This document shows, piece by piece, positions 26,690 through 35,625 of a stretch of DNA of 64,000 nucleotides (positions are counted from its first letter, which is position 1; every line of letters begins with the position of its first letter). The notes below the pieces were generated by a model. That model ran no database searches. It worked only from the letters and a program-made list of their open reading frames with translations, and had not been told where the DNA came from. The position numbers and the translations under genes were made by a program. Origin of the DNA: Candidatus Kapaibacterium sp. (GTDB lineage: Bacteria; Bacteroidota; Ignavibacteria; Kapaibacteriales; UBA2268); contig JAMLHE010000004.1 of NCBI GenBank assembly GCA_023957315.1, forward strand, positions 248,001 to 312,000. The letters are read 5' to 3'.

Positions 26690-27755
26690 ATCCAAACCAT
26701 AATCATATTCAGCTATAGAATACTTATTGTATACTCAATATCATCATCTTCAGCTTCACCTCTGTTTTAAATCGTTTGGTAAACTAATTCCATTTTTAAT
26801 GTATGGAAAAATGTTTCTGTTATTGTTATTTCTTCTACTCATGCTACTTGCGATATATGATTATTTTCAGCAGATTGCGCACTGTTGCTGGTGGCGCCAA
26901 TACCTCATCTGAGGAAAAATCAATCCTTGGCTTGGGCTTCCTTTCCGCATTGACCTTTCATCGCATCGCAGCAAACGCTTATTAATCTAGTCAACTGCTA
27001 GCCGATTATCTGTTGTCTTGTAAATATGTCAATTACAACGACTAGATAAAGCCAGCTCTCCGTGTCCAGATATATGTTATATCCGGGATGCCCATACTTT
27101 ATTTGGGCTTTTATTGCTGTAAAAATTTGCTTTAATTGATTCTCAGCCACCGGAAGACTATGATTTGAATTGGTAGAAGCGTTTTTAAATTTTCGCTACG
27201 ATCGGATTTTAAAGATTGCTCTCGTCAGTCTTGCAACCTTGTTCTTACCTCATCATGATGCTCTTTGTTGATGCAATGCCCAGGTTATTCTTAAGTGACC
27301 CTGTAGTCTGTAGTTATTCTTTTCAAATATCTCCTTTATTTCTTTATTAATTAATTTTGACCATCTGATTGCTTGTTTTACCTTGCTTGTATTTATAAAG
27401 ATTCTACGTCTTCGGCATATTCTCAATACTGCATATTCTGAGCAGTGCTTTTCCACAGCGAGTATTTATTCTATTCTTTGAAAATATGCCGAGTGCTTTT
27501 TTTAATATGTTCCTGCTCTTTAAAACCTCGATTCTCTCGCTTAAGCCTTGTGTTTCGAATCAGGGCTGGTGTCCTTTATCAATGCACTCTTCAAATATCT
27601 TTCAAATACCGTTGCTTCCAGATGCAAGGTATTTCTTTTGTTTTATATCAAGTTCTTCTTGATAATCTTTATTCTGCTTTTGTTTGCTTAATATCAGTTT
27701 TACAGTATTTATTTTAAATTTTGTCGTATGTTCTTTACTTTTTCCATTTTTGACC
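26690..27755 (-). pseudogene. Broken IS3-family transposase (orfA and orfB remnants)
   Basis: On the minus strand, the remnants appear in the expected order. OrfA: a helix-turn-helix start region (KINTVKLILSKQ) and the end ILKKALGIFSK. OrfB: INKEIKEIFEKNNYR then RITWALHQQ, then the DDE-type stretch WLYLVVVIDIFTRQQIIG around 27010-27070, and TETFFHTLKMELVYQT near the end. These match IS3-family OrfB landmarks but are broken by several frameshifts and stop codons, so no functional transposase can be made. No long ORF survives in either strand. Confidence 0.85.
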
Positions 27756-27803
27756 TCCGTTTTTCTCAAATCTAACTAGTTTTCTATATATCTCTTTTCC
27801 TAA

Positions 27804-27828
27804 TGTCCACTCTATTGGGGGAAGGTCA
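27804..27828. repeat. IS3-family right terminal inverted repeat
   Basis: TGTCCACTCTATTGGGGGAA followed by GGTCA is the right end. It is the inverted counterpart of 26606-26630, with 19 of 25 positions matching. It is followed immediately by the second TGG of the target duplication (27829-27831). Confidence 0.85.
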
Positions 27829-28998
27829 TGGCATTTTGAAGAAACTTTAGGCAAAAAAAATGTGAATGTATTGTATTACAGTGAATCTCGTATATATGCC
27901 GGAACGTCGGCAGGATTTTTCAGTTTTGATGACAATTTGGAAAACATCACAAATCTTAGTGCAAATCTAACATTTTTGGATGTTTTGAGTATGGTTATCA
28001 GTAAAAACAAAATTTTTATCGGAACAAATGGTGCAGGAGCTTATTATAGAGAGTTGGATGAAACAGAATGGAAAAATACTGGTGACTTTACTAATATAAA
28101 CAGACTCAGACATTTTAACAACTTGATGTACTCTTGTAACCGAAGCGGCTTACATATAAGTAATGATAGTGGTTTAAAATGGCAAATCTATAGCTTTATC
28201 GGTCATGATGTAAAGGATTATTACCAACTCAATGATGTTTCTTTTGTTCTATTTTCCGAAGGGGTCTATAGGAAGAACCAAAAGGACGATGAATGGAGCA
28301 TAATTTTACGAAGTGCTGATTTAGAGTCGAAAATAAAATTCACATGTCTAACTGGAAACAATGATAAACTCTATCTTGGTACTAATATGGGATTATATTC
28401 GAGTGATAATTTGGGTGAATCATGGATAAAGGTATCCAAAGAAATCAATATTTTAAACACAATTATAGATCAAGACGAAATATTTGTTATCGCATCGGAT
28501 GGATTATACAAAGCGAACATTCAATCAGATTCTTTTAGTTTGAGTAAAACTTTTTCATCATCATGGATCAAGTCAGTAGCTTCCCACATGAAGAATGTGT
28601 ATCTATCAAATGGAACTAGATTATACAAATCAAGTGATAGAGGTATTACATGGGATGAGATAACAAAATCCGATGTAGTTGGTTTCTATGATATATCAAT
28701 AACGGAAAACTGTATATTTGTCGGGTCAAATTATGGTAAAATCTTGCTAAGTTATGATAATGGAAATACTTGGCATATTGACAGTAGTCTTGCAAATGAA
28801 AAATATCATACATCATTTACATATGGTTATGAGAACTACATTTTTACTTCATATAAATATCAAGGTCAAATTAAGCACCTTCGACGGGCAGAATTATCTT
28901 CGATCGTTTCCGGGATAAAGGAAAATTCACCTTTACATCAACCATATTCCATCCACCCCAATCCCGCAAGTGAATATATTGAGATAAGTTCCCCACAT

Positions 28999-29028
28999 AT
29001 CAACCCTACGGTTAACCGTAGGGTTGAT
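28999..29028. repeat. Perfect 30-bp palindrome in coding sequence
   Basis: Positions 28999-29028 form an exact palindrome with arms ATCAACCCTACGGTT and AACCGTAGGGTTGAT. It is read in frame as HINPTVNRRVDE within the T9SS sorting domain, at a loop between two predicted strands. The sequence is the type of short palindrome that is dispersed in genomes of this group. Confidence 0.9.
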
Positions 29029-29085
29029 GAAGGTTCAGAAATTAAAATCTACAATACATTGGGGGAATGCGTTCTTACCGAACCA

Positions 29086-29118
29086 ATTCATCCGATGACT
29101 CTCAGTCATCGGATGAAT
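29086..29118. repeat. 33-bp inverted repeat in coding sequence
   Basis: The arms ATTCATCCGATGACT (29086-29100) and AGTCATCGGATGAAT (29104-29118) are perfectly complementary around a 3-base loop CTC. It is read in frame as IHPMTLSHRMN in the next loop of the same sorting domain. It differs in sequence from the palindrome at 28999. Confidence 0.9.
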
Positions 29119-29194
29119 GTAGAATCTCTGCCTCGTGGAGTGTATTACCTCCGTATCGGCAATAGGACGCAGATGTTTGTGAAAATGTAAAAAA

Positions 29195-29227
29195 AGATGT
29201 GCCACACCTCCGAGGTGTGGCACATCT
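29195..29227 (-). terminator. Palindrome acting as intrinsic terminator of mdh
   Basis: The arms AGATGTGCCACACCTC and GAGGTGTGGCACATCT (16 bp each around one base) form a strong hairpin a few bases after the stop of the T9SS gene. On the minus strand it is followed by seven T residues, giving a typical intrinsic terminator for mdh, which ends 27 bp away. On the plus strand it lacks a T-tract. The compact, GC-richer palindrome resembles the two in the preceding coding region in size and shape. Confidence 0.75.
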
Positions 29228-29253
29228 GAACCAAAAAAATGCTATATAATAAT

Positions 29254-30192
29254 CTATTGTTTGCTGATTAGTTCCATCGCTTGTTTGATTGTTGCTTTGA
29301 CGTGTTCGGCTGATTTGGTGAACATTGCTTGCTCGTCGGAAGTCAATTTTAGCTGAATGATTTCTTCAATGCCATCTTTGCCGATTTTAATCGGAACACC
29401 GACGCATACATCGCCAATGCCATATTCGCCGTCTAATAAGACTGTACATGGCAAAATGCGCTTTTGGTCTTTGATGATTGCTTCTGCCATTTCGACTGCG
29501 GCTGTTCCGGGAGCGTAATATGCAGAACCGGTTTTCAAGAAGTTCACGATTTCGATTCCACCGTTGATAGCACGGTTTACGATTTCGTCAATTTTTTCCT
29601 TCGATAACAATTCTGTGACAGGGATTCCGGCAACTGTTGTATAGCGTGGAAGTGGAACCATTGTATCGCCATGACCGCCGAGCAATAGTGCTTGGATGTC
29701 GCGCATCGAATAGCCCGTAGCCATCGAAATAAATGAGCGATAACGCGCTGTATCTAAGATTCCTGCCATGCCGATTACTTTGTGTTTGGGCAATCCTGTC
29801 ACTTGAAGCGTTACGTATGTCATTACGTCAAGTGGGTTTGAAACAACGATAAAATACGCATCAGGTGAGTATTTGACTGCTTGGCTGACGCATGACGAGA
29901 CGATTGCGGCATTTTTGACCAACAAGTCATCACGGGACATTCCGGGTTTGCGAGCTAATCCCGCAGTCATGATTACGATATGCGAACCGGCAGTTTCAGC
30001 ATAATCGTTAGTGCCGTGAATTCTGGCGTCTGATTGCAAAATTGGCATAGATTCGTACATATCCAAAGCTTTCCCTTTGGCAATTCCTTCATCAATGTCC
30101 ACCATGTAGATATCGTTTGCTAATTCTTTGTTTGCAAGGATTTGAGCAACTGTTGCGCCTACGTTTCCGGCGCCGATAACTGTAACTTTCAT
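29254..30192 (-). CDS. mdh: Malate dehydrogenase
   Basis: This is the lactate/malate dehydrogenase fold with MDH-type residues: NAD-binding GAGNVG (7-12), the substrate arginines in ARKPGMSRDDL, NPLDVMTYV, and the catalytic His in GGHGDTMVP. It reversibly oxidises malate to oxaloacetate in the TCA cycle. The arginine in the mobile loop rather than Gln supports malate over lactate. I start at the ATG at 30192, preceded by GGAGAATAAA; a TTG four codons upstream is also in frame. The length of 312 residues is normal. Confidence 0.96.
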   Translation of the reverse strand: MKVTVIGAGNVGATVAQILANKELANDIYMVDIDEGIAKGKALDMYESMPILQSDARIHGTNDYAETAGSHIVIMTAGLARKPGMSRDDLLVKNAAIVSSCVSQAVKYSPDAYFIVVSNPLDVMTYVTLQVTGLPKHKVIGMAGILDTARYRSFISMATGYSMRDIQALLLGGHGDTMVPLPRYTTVAGIPVTELLSKEKIDEIVNRAINGGIEIVNFLKTGSAYYAPGTAAVEMAEAIIKDQKRILPCTVLLDGEYGIGDVCVGVPIKIGKDGIEEIIQLKLTSDEQAMFTKSAEHVKATIKQAMELISKQ

Positions 30193-30238
30193 TTTATTCT
30201 CCAAATGTATAAAAATGTAAACTAAATAAGTCTTGTTA

Positions 30239-30667
30239 TTACTTCAATTTCACTGCTCTTTCGGCATAAGCATCTTCAGTTTCGTAAACTCTGATTTTCA
30301 GCGAGTGAAGATTGTCGAATGATGCGAATTCCTCTCGAGCAATTTCGAGGAAAAATGTGACGATATTCTCGGATGTTGTCAGATAATCTATGACATAATG
30401 TTTGAATCCTTGCGATTTGAGAAAATTTATGACTTCAACATCATCTTTGTCGCACAAAAAAGCGTGGTCTAATTGCTGCAAAATTGGCTTGAAAATCTTG
30501 TCTATTTCATAATAATCCACTACCATAGCCTCGTTGACTAAAGTGCCTTCCAATTCGATAATCAATTTATAAGTATGCCCGTGAATGTTTTTGCAAGGAC
30601 CTTCGTGGAACGGAAGCCTATGGCTCATTTCCCACTTATATTCTTTCCCGATTTTCGTCAGTTCCAA
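30239..30667 (-). CDS. queD: 6-carboxy-5,6,7,8-tetrahydropterin synthase (QueD)
   Basis: QueD converts 7,8-dihydroneopterin triphosphate to 6-carboxytetrahydropterin, the first committed step towards queuosine. The 142 residues have the zinc ligands (SHRLPFHEGPCKNIHGHTYK: one early His and the HGH pair), the catalytic Cys in GPCKN and the typical MVVDYYEIDKIFK and LDHAFL segments. The start is a TTG at 30667, favoured by the well-placed GGAG at the end of queF. It follows queF by 3 bases. The relative 6-pyruvoyl-tetrahydropterin synthase is very similar; the pairing with queF supports the queuosine role. Confidence 0.92.
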   Translation of the reverse strand: MELTKIGKEYKWEMSHRLPFHEGPCKNIHGHTYKLIIELEGTLVNEAMVVDYYEIDKIFKPILQQLDHAFLCDKDDVEVINFLKSQGFKHYVIDYLTTSENIVTFFLEIAREEFASFDNLHSLKIRVYETEDAYAERAVKLK

Positions 30668-30670
30668 TTT

Positions 30671-31009
30671 TTAACTCCTTTTGTAATTCGCTTTGATGGT
30701 GGATGTCATCCCACCGCGAGCCTTCCATTCAGTCACGATTTCCATCTCTTTGGGGTTGCAAGCTGCAACCAATTCATCAAGGATAAGGTTTGTGACTGCT
30801 TCATAAAAGATTCCTTTGCTTCTGAATTCGAGAAAATAGTATTTCAATGATTTCAATTCCAAGCAAATCCCATCGGGAATATATTTGATAGTCACTGTAC
30901 CGAAATCCGGCAAACCTGTCTTAGGGCAAACTGAAGTAAACTCCGGATTGACGTGTGTAATTTCGTAATTACGATTTGGGTTTGGGTTTTCGAAAGTTTC
31001 AATAGTCAT
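30671..31009 (-). CDS. queF: 7-cyano-7-deazaguanine (preQ0) reductase
   Basis: QueF reduces preQ0 to preQ1 with NADPH in queuosine biosynthesis for tRNA modification. At 112 residues it is the short, single-domain type. Visible are the active-site Cys in FTSVCPKTGLPDF, the family motif LELKSLKYYFLEFRSKGIFYE and the end VTEWKARGGM. The ATG at 31009 with GGAG in front (ttGGAGtttac) is preferred over an upstream in-frame start at 31066, which would add a hydrophobic, non-family leader. Confidence 0.93.
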   Translation of the reverse strand: MTIETFENPNPNRNYEITHVNPEFTSVCPKTGLPDFGTVTIKYIPDGICLELKSLKYYFLEFRSKGIFYEAVTNLILDELVAACNPKEMEIVTEWKARGGMTSTIKANYKRS

Positions 31010-31103
31010 GTAAACTCCAATAAATAAAATCTTGTTAAGCAATATTATATATAGCAAATTTATCACAATTTGTAGATATTATAAAATTAATCGGGCAGAA
31101 AAA

Positions 31104-34007
31104 TCAATTTATTACAAAGAATTTTCGAACTGCGGTGTAAGGACCTGAACTCATCGTAACAAAATACATCCCGCCGGAATATCTTGATAGGTCAATTAGA
31201 TGTGTATAGAAGCCTTTTTTGAGAACATTATCTGCAATAGTTTCAACTAACTCACCGGTTGAATTGTAAACTCGAACTTGTGTTTGGCTTTCAATAGCAA
31301 CGGTATAATTCAGTTCAGTTCCCCCACTATTCTTTAATACGACTTGTTCAGTCCATATATCGTAAACATGATTGGGGATAATAAGATTGCGAATGTGACT
31401 GCCACAATAGGACATATACATTTGTCCGGGATTGAGCTTATATACAGTACAAGAATCCGTTGCATAGAAAGTGGCGTCATAAATATCAACATCTAAAATG
31501 CCGGAATCACCAAGCATCACTATAAATCCGGGCTTAATGATATCATCGCCAAAAAGCAAATCACGGTCTCCCTCCCCCCAAATATGCAATAAATTATATT
31601 TATCATCAAGTGGGATAAGTTTTGCGTTGAGTGTATGCCAATCAGCAATGCCTATGCCGGGCTCCACTTGGTCAATATATATCAAATCGTTTTTGCCGAA
31701 TTTAAGGGTTATATCAAATTTCCTAATCCCCAATTCCGCTAAATTATCAGAAACCAAGGAAATCGGAAATTCGCGATTCATGGGGAATTTCTCTCTGAGC
31801 AAAGTCAACATTCCCGGAACAACATTGTTGAGTGTATCGAGCTTGACGGCTAAATCATATTTCCGTGTAGTTGCTTTCAGTATTGCTGTCGCAGTATCAA
31901 CATCTGAGAAAACCCTAACTACAGCTTCGAAATTATTTTTGAAATAGACATCAGGTTTGAAAGTTACATCAACTTCGTAGTTGTCGCCGGGTTGAAGTAT
32001 CACAAATTCATTATCAAATTCTTCTAAATCAAGTTCAAATGCACCAATATCACCGGAAATAATTTTCATATCCAATATAAATGCTTCTTTATCGGTGCTG
32101 ATATTACTAAGTTTCAATTTCCCGGTTGATTCTGCACAATGAATAACATTATCAAAAAGCAGATTTTCGAATGCAAGCACTTTGTTATAGCCCTCGCCTG
32201 TGAGATAGACAATGGTGGTATCATATCTCAAGGGGTCAGTTTTACCTATGTATGCATCGTGATAGATGACAACTTTGATGCTGCGATGCCCTGCACCTTC
32301 AGGACGGAAAACCACAGGTAGCCGTAAGGAACTGTTGCGGTAAAGGACAATATCTCTCGGGAAAGCAAAAGTAAATATAAAATCATTGATTCCCTGAAAC
32401 TCAGTCTTTTCGATTTCGATTTTTTTTATTTTTAGGTCAGCGGTCTCTGAAAAAGAACGTATATATACAAATCCGGTATCGGAGCTAACATTATTTACAA
32501 GAGTTCTTTCGGCAAAATTATATCCTTTCGCAAATAATTTAGGCAAATATGCACTTCCCCGAACATAATTAAACATCGGGATGCTCTTAACACCTTGTGT
32601 TGTAGTCTCCAAATTGATGCGGATTTCTGAATAACCCTCATTCACTGGTGTATATTGAACCGGAATCAGCAATTCGGTTATTTTATCTGTTCCCGATGTG
32701 TTTTTAGGATAAATTGTGATAGGCTTGTTTGAAGTTGGGAAAAGCGACGCTTTTTGAGATAAAATCCTAAACTCGGTAGAAGCTTTGTCGAGGAAAACAT
32801 TTGTCAAATCAATAGGGTTCTCACTATCGTTGCGTATGACAATGAATTTTTCTAATGTATCGCCAACTCTCAATGAGCCAAAGTTGACAGCTAAGAAATG
32901 TACTCCCGGGAAATAGGCAATTGCTCTTAATTTGCAAATGCTGTCAGTCCCGGTGGCATTACTTCTGAAAACAACTTCATCGAAGAATTCGCCCTGCTGA
33001 GTAGGTTCGAAACAAATTGATTTGAAATAGATTTCTGATGTGGGTATAACGACCCGACCTTTGATTGGAGAAGCCATCGTTTCCACAACATGGTATGGAC
33101 CATCAATGTCGGGCGGTAAATAATCTTTGATTATTAAATGTCCGTTACCTCGATTATAAATTCTAATTCCGGGCGCTAATGGTGGCTCATCATTACATAA
33201 TTTTGAACCGATTGCTACGGCTCCGAAATCAATATCGTCAACTTGAATATAAGGCTTGACGCCATAACCGAACATTTCGGTAACGAACTCAAGGCAATTT
33301 GTTTTAACAATTAGAGAGTCAAAATCAAAATCATAAGAATTCGTATTTTCAACAGGGCTATATTCAATTTTGATTTTTATAGTTTCATTAGCTTCTATAA
33401 ATCGAATATCCGGCTCTATAGATACAATTTTAAAAACTGTGCTGTTAAGCAATCGTAGTTCTTTAATTTCGATTGGAAAATCGCTGATATTGGTCAACTT
33501 AGTTTCTAATTGGGCACTATTTCCGATAAAAACATTACCAAAGCTCAAATTCGTCGGAGCTAATTCTAATAATTCAGGTATATATCGTACTGAATCGAAT
33601 ATGAAATTGTTATTTGGGGAAGCATCGTCATACACAGCAAAAACTGCATGTGCTTTCTTATACTTATTATCAACTGACATTGTGAATGAAAAGCGTGTAT
33701 TCTTTTTGCCGGGTATGAAGTCCGAATTTAGTTTAATTTCGGAAATATTTTCTGACACTGTACGAAAAAGAATTGGCTCGTTACTAATCCCTGCGTCGAG
33801 ATTGAAAGTATCGGCATTCAGTGGGAAATTACGAATCTCAGTGACTACTACGGCAAACTCTCCGCAACCGGAATTTTTATGTATTTGGGGTGGAAGTATG
33901 TCAACAGTATCAATTTGAGACACAAGAATGGTGCTTGGCAATACGAACAAAGTTGCCAATATTTGCAGATGCAAACTTTTTAACCACGATTTCAGTTTGC
34001 TAAACAT
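31104..34007 (-). CDS. Large secreted choice-of-anchor D (ASH-like) protein with T9SS sorting domain
   Basis: This protein of about 967 residues has a signal peptide ending around VLPSTILVSQ and many repeats of an Ig-like fold with the ASPM-SPD-2-Hydin/choice-of-anchor-D flavour, such as LAPTNLSFGNVFIGNSAQLETKLTNISDFPIEI and similar units (FGSLRVGDTLEKFIVIRND). The C-terminus, TQVRVYNSTGELVETI ... GGMYFVTMSSG ... VRKFFVIN, is a type-A T9SS sorting domain. It is expected to be exported by T9SS and attached to the surface. I start at the ATG at 34007 rather than the GTG at 34016. No catalytic motif is visible, so adhesion or structure is more likely than enzyme activity. Confidence 0.85.
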   Translation of the reverse strand: MFSKLKSWLKSLHLQILATLFVLPSTILVSQIDTVDILPPQIHKNSGCGEFAVVVTEIRNFPLNADTFNLDAGISNEPILFRTVSENISEIKLNSDFIPGKKNTRFSFTMSVDNKYKKAHAVFAVYDDASPNNNFIFDSVRYIPELLELAPTNLSFGNVFIGNSAQLETKLTNISDFPIEIKELRLLNSTVFKIVSIEPDIRFIEANETIKIKIEYSPVENTNSYDFDFDSLIVKTNCLEFVTEMFGYGVKPYIQVDDIDFGAVAIGSKLCNDEPPLAPGIRIYNRGNGHLIIKDYLPPDIDGPYHVVETMASPIKGRVVIPTSEIYFKSICFEPTQQGEFFDEVVFRSNATGTDSICKLRAIAYFPGVHFLAVNFGSLRVGDTLEKFIVIRNDSENPIDLTNVFLDKASTEFRILSQKASLFPTSNKPITIYPKNTSGTDKITELLIPVQYTPVNEGYSEIRINLETTTQGVKSIPMFNYVRGSAYLPKLFAKGYNFAERTLVNNVSSDTGFVYIRSFSETADLKIKKIEIEKTEFQGINDFIFTFAFPRDIVLYRNSSLRLPVVFRPEGAGHRSIKVVIYHDAYIGKTDPLRYDTTIVYLTGEGYNKVLAFENLLFDNVIHCAESTGKLKLSNISTDKEAFILDMKIISGDIGAFELDLEEFDNEFVILQPGDNYEVDVTFKPDVYFKNNFEAVVRVFSDVDTATAILKATTRKYDLAVKLDTLNNVVPGMLTLLREKFPMNREFPISLVSDNLAELGIRKFDITLKFGKNDLIYIDQVEPGIGIADWHTLNAKLIPLDDKYNLLHIWGEGDRDLLFGDDIIKPGFIVMLGDSGILDVDIYDATFYATDSCTVYKLNPGQMYMSYCGSHIRNLIIPNHVYDIWTEQVVLKNSGGTELNYTVAIESQTQVRVYNSTGELVETIADNVLKKGFYTHLIDLSRYSGGMYFVTMSSGPYTAVRKFFVIN

Positions 34008-34079
34008 TTTTACCACTCAGTATGTTATATATAGTATAAACACATGAAAGTGAAAAAGATTACACTAAAAAAGGAAAAA

Positions 34080-34451
34080 TCACAAATATTTTTTCAATAA
34101 CTCTATCAAATCTTGAATTTCGAATGGTTTTGATATGTAATCATCACAACCGGCAGCAATAGCTTTATCTCTATCTTCCGAAAAAGCATAGGCTGTGACG
34201 GCTAATACAGGAAGTCTATATCCGGCACTACGAATATGGTGAACTGCTTCATAGCCTGTCATAACCGGCATTTTCAAATCTAACAGTAGAATCCAAAATT
34301 TATTGTTGCTTCCAACTAACTCAACCGCTTCTTTGCCATTATGGGCTCTGATGACTTCCGCACCAAGTTTGATAAGAACACGTTCAAGAAATTTATAGTT
34401 AAACTCTTCGTCTTCCGCTATAAGAATGGTTTTACCGTTCAAATCTATCAT
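34080..34451 (-). CDS. Stand-alone response regulator receiver protein
   Basis: The 123-residue product is only a CheY-like receiver domain with the acidic pair around residues 13-15 (AEDEE), phospho-acceptor Asp58 (LLLDLKMPVMTGYE), Thr86 and Lys108 (YISKPFE). There is no output domain, so it acts by binding a partner, as CheY-like or hybrid-kinase-linked proteins do. No kinase is next to it. The ATG at 34451 is chosen because CGGGAGCAAATA stands in front of it; the frame extends six codons further upstream. Confidence 0.93.
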   Translation of the reverse strand: MIDLNGKTILIAEDEEFNYKFLERVLIKLGAEVIRAHNGKEAVELVGSNNKFWILLLDLKMPVMTGYEAVHHIRSAGYRLPVLAVTAYAFSEDRDKAIAAGCDDYISKPFEIQDLIELLKKYL

Positions 34452-34591
34452 TATTTGCTCCCGAGTCATTTTTTTCTAATTCAAAACTATTTCAATTACA
34501 AAGTTAATCAAAAACTTCTGAAATCAAGCCTATTATTCGATTTAAAAATGAGCGAAAAAGATAAGTTATGAGACTTCATTCTGTACGAATT

Positions 34592-35572
34592 TTAATCATA
34601 AGTTTGAAGATTAGAAAATAAGTACGCAATGTAGGCAATATAAATCAAAAGCAACACTGCACCATTCATCCTGCTTATTCTCATTCCCATCAAAGCCATT
34701 GGAACAATAATAACCGAAGTGGCAATCATAACACCGTAATCCAAGTAGCTGATACCGCTTGTATTGATTGAATAAAACAATCCGGTAACGCCGAGTATCA
34801 TAAGTAAATTAAAAATATTGGAGCCAATTGCATTTCCAATTGAAATATCTCCTTCATTTTTGATTGAAGCCACCACTGAAGTTGCCAATTCGGGCAAACT
34901 TGTACCAAAGGCTACGACAGTCAATCCTATCACAGCATTCGAAGCGCCAATATACTTGGCAATCCTGATAGCACCCTCGAGGAAAGTATGAGCACCCAGC
35001 ATTAGAATAACCAAGCCTGCAATGATGAGTAGTATATCCAAAATGGGCTTATCAGTTTTAGACTTGGGAATATCGAGGTCGTCTAATTCAATTTTTTTAT
35101 TATTTTTCTTAGAAAGCCAAACATTGTAGTAAATATAGGCAAAAAGTAAAATCACAAGTATTACACCTTCAAATTGCGAAATTTCACCATCAATTATGAA
35201 AAAAAACACTAAAATCGAAAAAGCTATCATAATCGCAATATCGGTTTTGATTAATTGCATTTTGACTTGAATTGGTCTGATTAATGCCGCAACACCAAGT
35301 ATGAGTGCAATATTGCATATATTTGAGCCGATTACGTTGCCAATTGCTATTTCGCTACTACCTTGATAAGCAGCTGATAAACTCACAACTAATTCGGGGC
35401 TGCTGGTGCCAAATGCAACCACAGTCAGCCCAATTATCAGGGGTGTAATCCCAATTCGGAATGCAAGTTTGACAGAGCCTTTGACTAAGCCCTCTGCCCC
35501 ATAGTACAACATGACAGTCCCCAAAATCAATAATGCAATTGCAAACGGAATCGAATCAGTAGATATATCCAT
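34592..35572 (-). CDS. Calcium/sodium antiporter (CaCA family)
   Basis: This 326-residue inner-membrane exchanger has about ten spans and two inverted alpha-repeats. Each repeat carries the family signature: GTSSPELVVSL with GNVIGSNICN in the first half and GTSLPELATSVVA with GNAIGSNIFN in the second. The Glu and Asn in these motifs bind Ca2+. An acidic cytoplasmic loop near residue 165 (KKIELDDLDIPKSKTD) separates the halves. Likely it exports Ca2+ in exchange for Na+ or H+. Confidence 0.92.
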   Translation of the reverse strand: MDISTDSIPFAIALLILGTVMLYYGAEGLVKGSVKLAFRIGITPLIIGLTVVAFGTSSPELVVSLSAAYQGSSEIAIGNVIGSNICNIALILGVAALIRPIQVKMQLIKTDIAIMIAFSILVFFFIIDGEISQFEGVILVILLFAYIYYNVWLSKKNNKKIELDDLDIPKSKTDKPILDILLIIAGLVILMLGAHTFLEGAIRIAKYIGASNAVIGLTVVAFGTSLPELATSVVASIKNEGDISIGNAIGSNIFNLLMILGVTGLFYSINTSGISYLDYGVMIATSVIIVPMALMGMRISRMNGAVLLLIYIAYIAYLFSNLQTYD

Positions 35573-35625
35573 ATTATTAAGTGTTTTTTAAATATATAGT
35601 GACGAAATTTTGCTTAAATATTACT

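Larger units (their letters stand above)
26606..27828 (-). mobile_element. Decayed IS3-family insertion sequence (1223 bp)
   Basis: The ends form 25-bp imperfect terminal inverted repeats, 19 of 25 matching: TGATCTTCCCCCA... at the left and, on the minus strand, TGACCTTCCCCCA... at the right. Both are IS3-like (TG..., C-rich start, ACA inner end). A 3-bp target duplication TGG flanks the element. The transposase genes run on the minus strand and are recognisable but broken. The insertion lies immediately after the Trp codon of an Asp-box in the host gene and interrupts it. Confidence 0.9.
27832..29190 (+). pseudogene. Secreted Asp-box propeller/T9SS protein, 3' part with sorting domain
   Basis: This is the continuation of the gene cut by the IS element; the frame resumes as HFEETLGKKN. 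It contains further Asp-box blades such as SNDSGLKWQIYSF, SSDNLGESWIKV, SSDRGITWDEI and SYDNGNTWHI, typical of secreted sialidase-/BNR-like propellers. The last ~80 residues are a T9SS type-A C-terminal sorting domain (HPNPASEYIEISS, EIKIYNTLGECV, LPRGVYYLRIG, FVKM). An ATG at or TTG near 27862 would allow a leaderless fragment, but without a signal peptide it could not be secreted. The sorting domain carries two palindromes in coding sequence. Confidence 0.85.

Noticed and set aside
26727..27717. Short ORFs inside the IS3-family element (26727-26912, 26803-26985, 27445-27717 plus; 27253-27456 minus)
   Set aside because: They are pieces of a broken transposase or its antisense; none has a start with a ribosome binding site or a complete domain.
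28999..29118. Coding palindromes as terminators
   Set aside because: They lie inside a continuous reading frame well before the stop and have no T-tract after them.
31498..33918. Plus-strand ORFs of 149 and 182 residues opposite the large T9SS gene
   Set aside because: Their composition is Ser/Leu-rich without domains; they are antisense shadows of the 967-residue protein.
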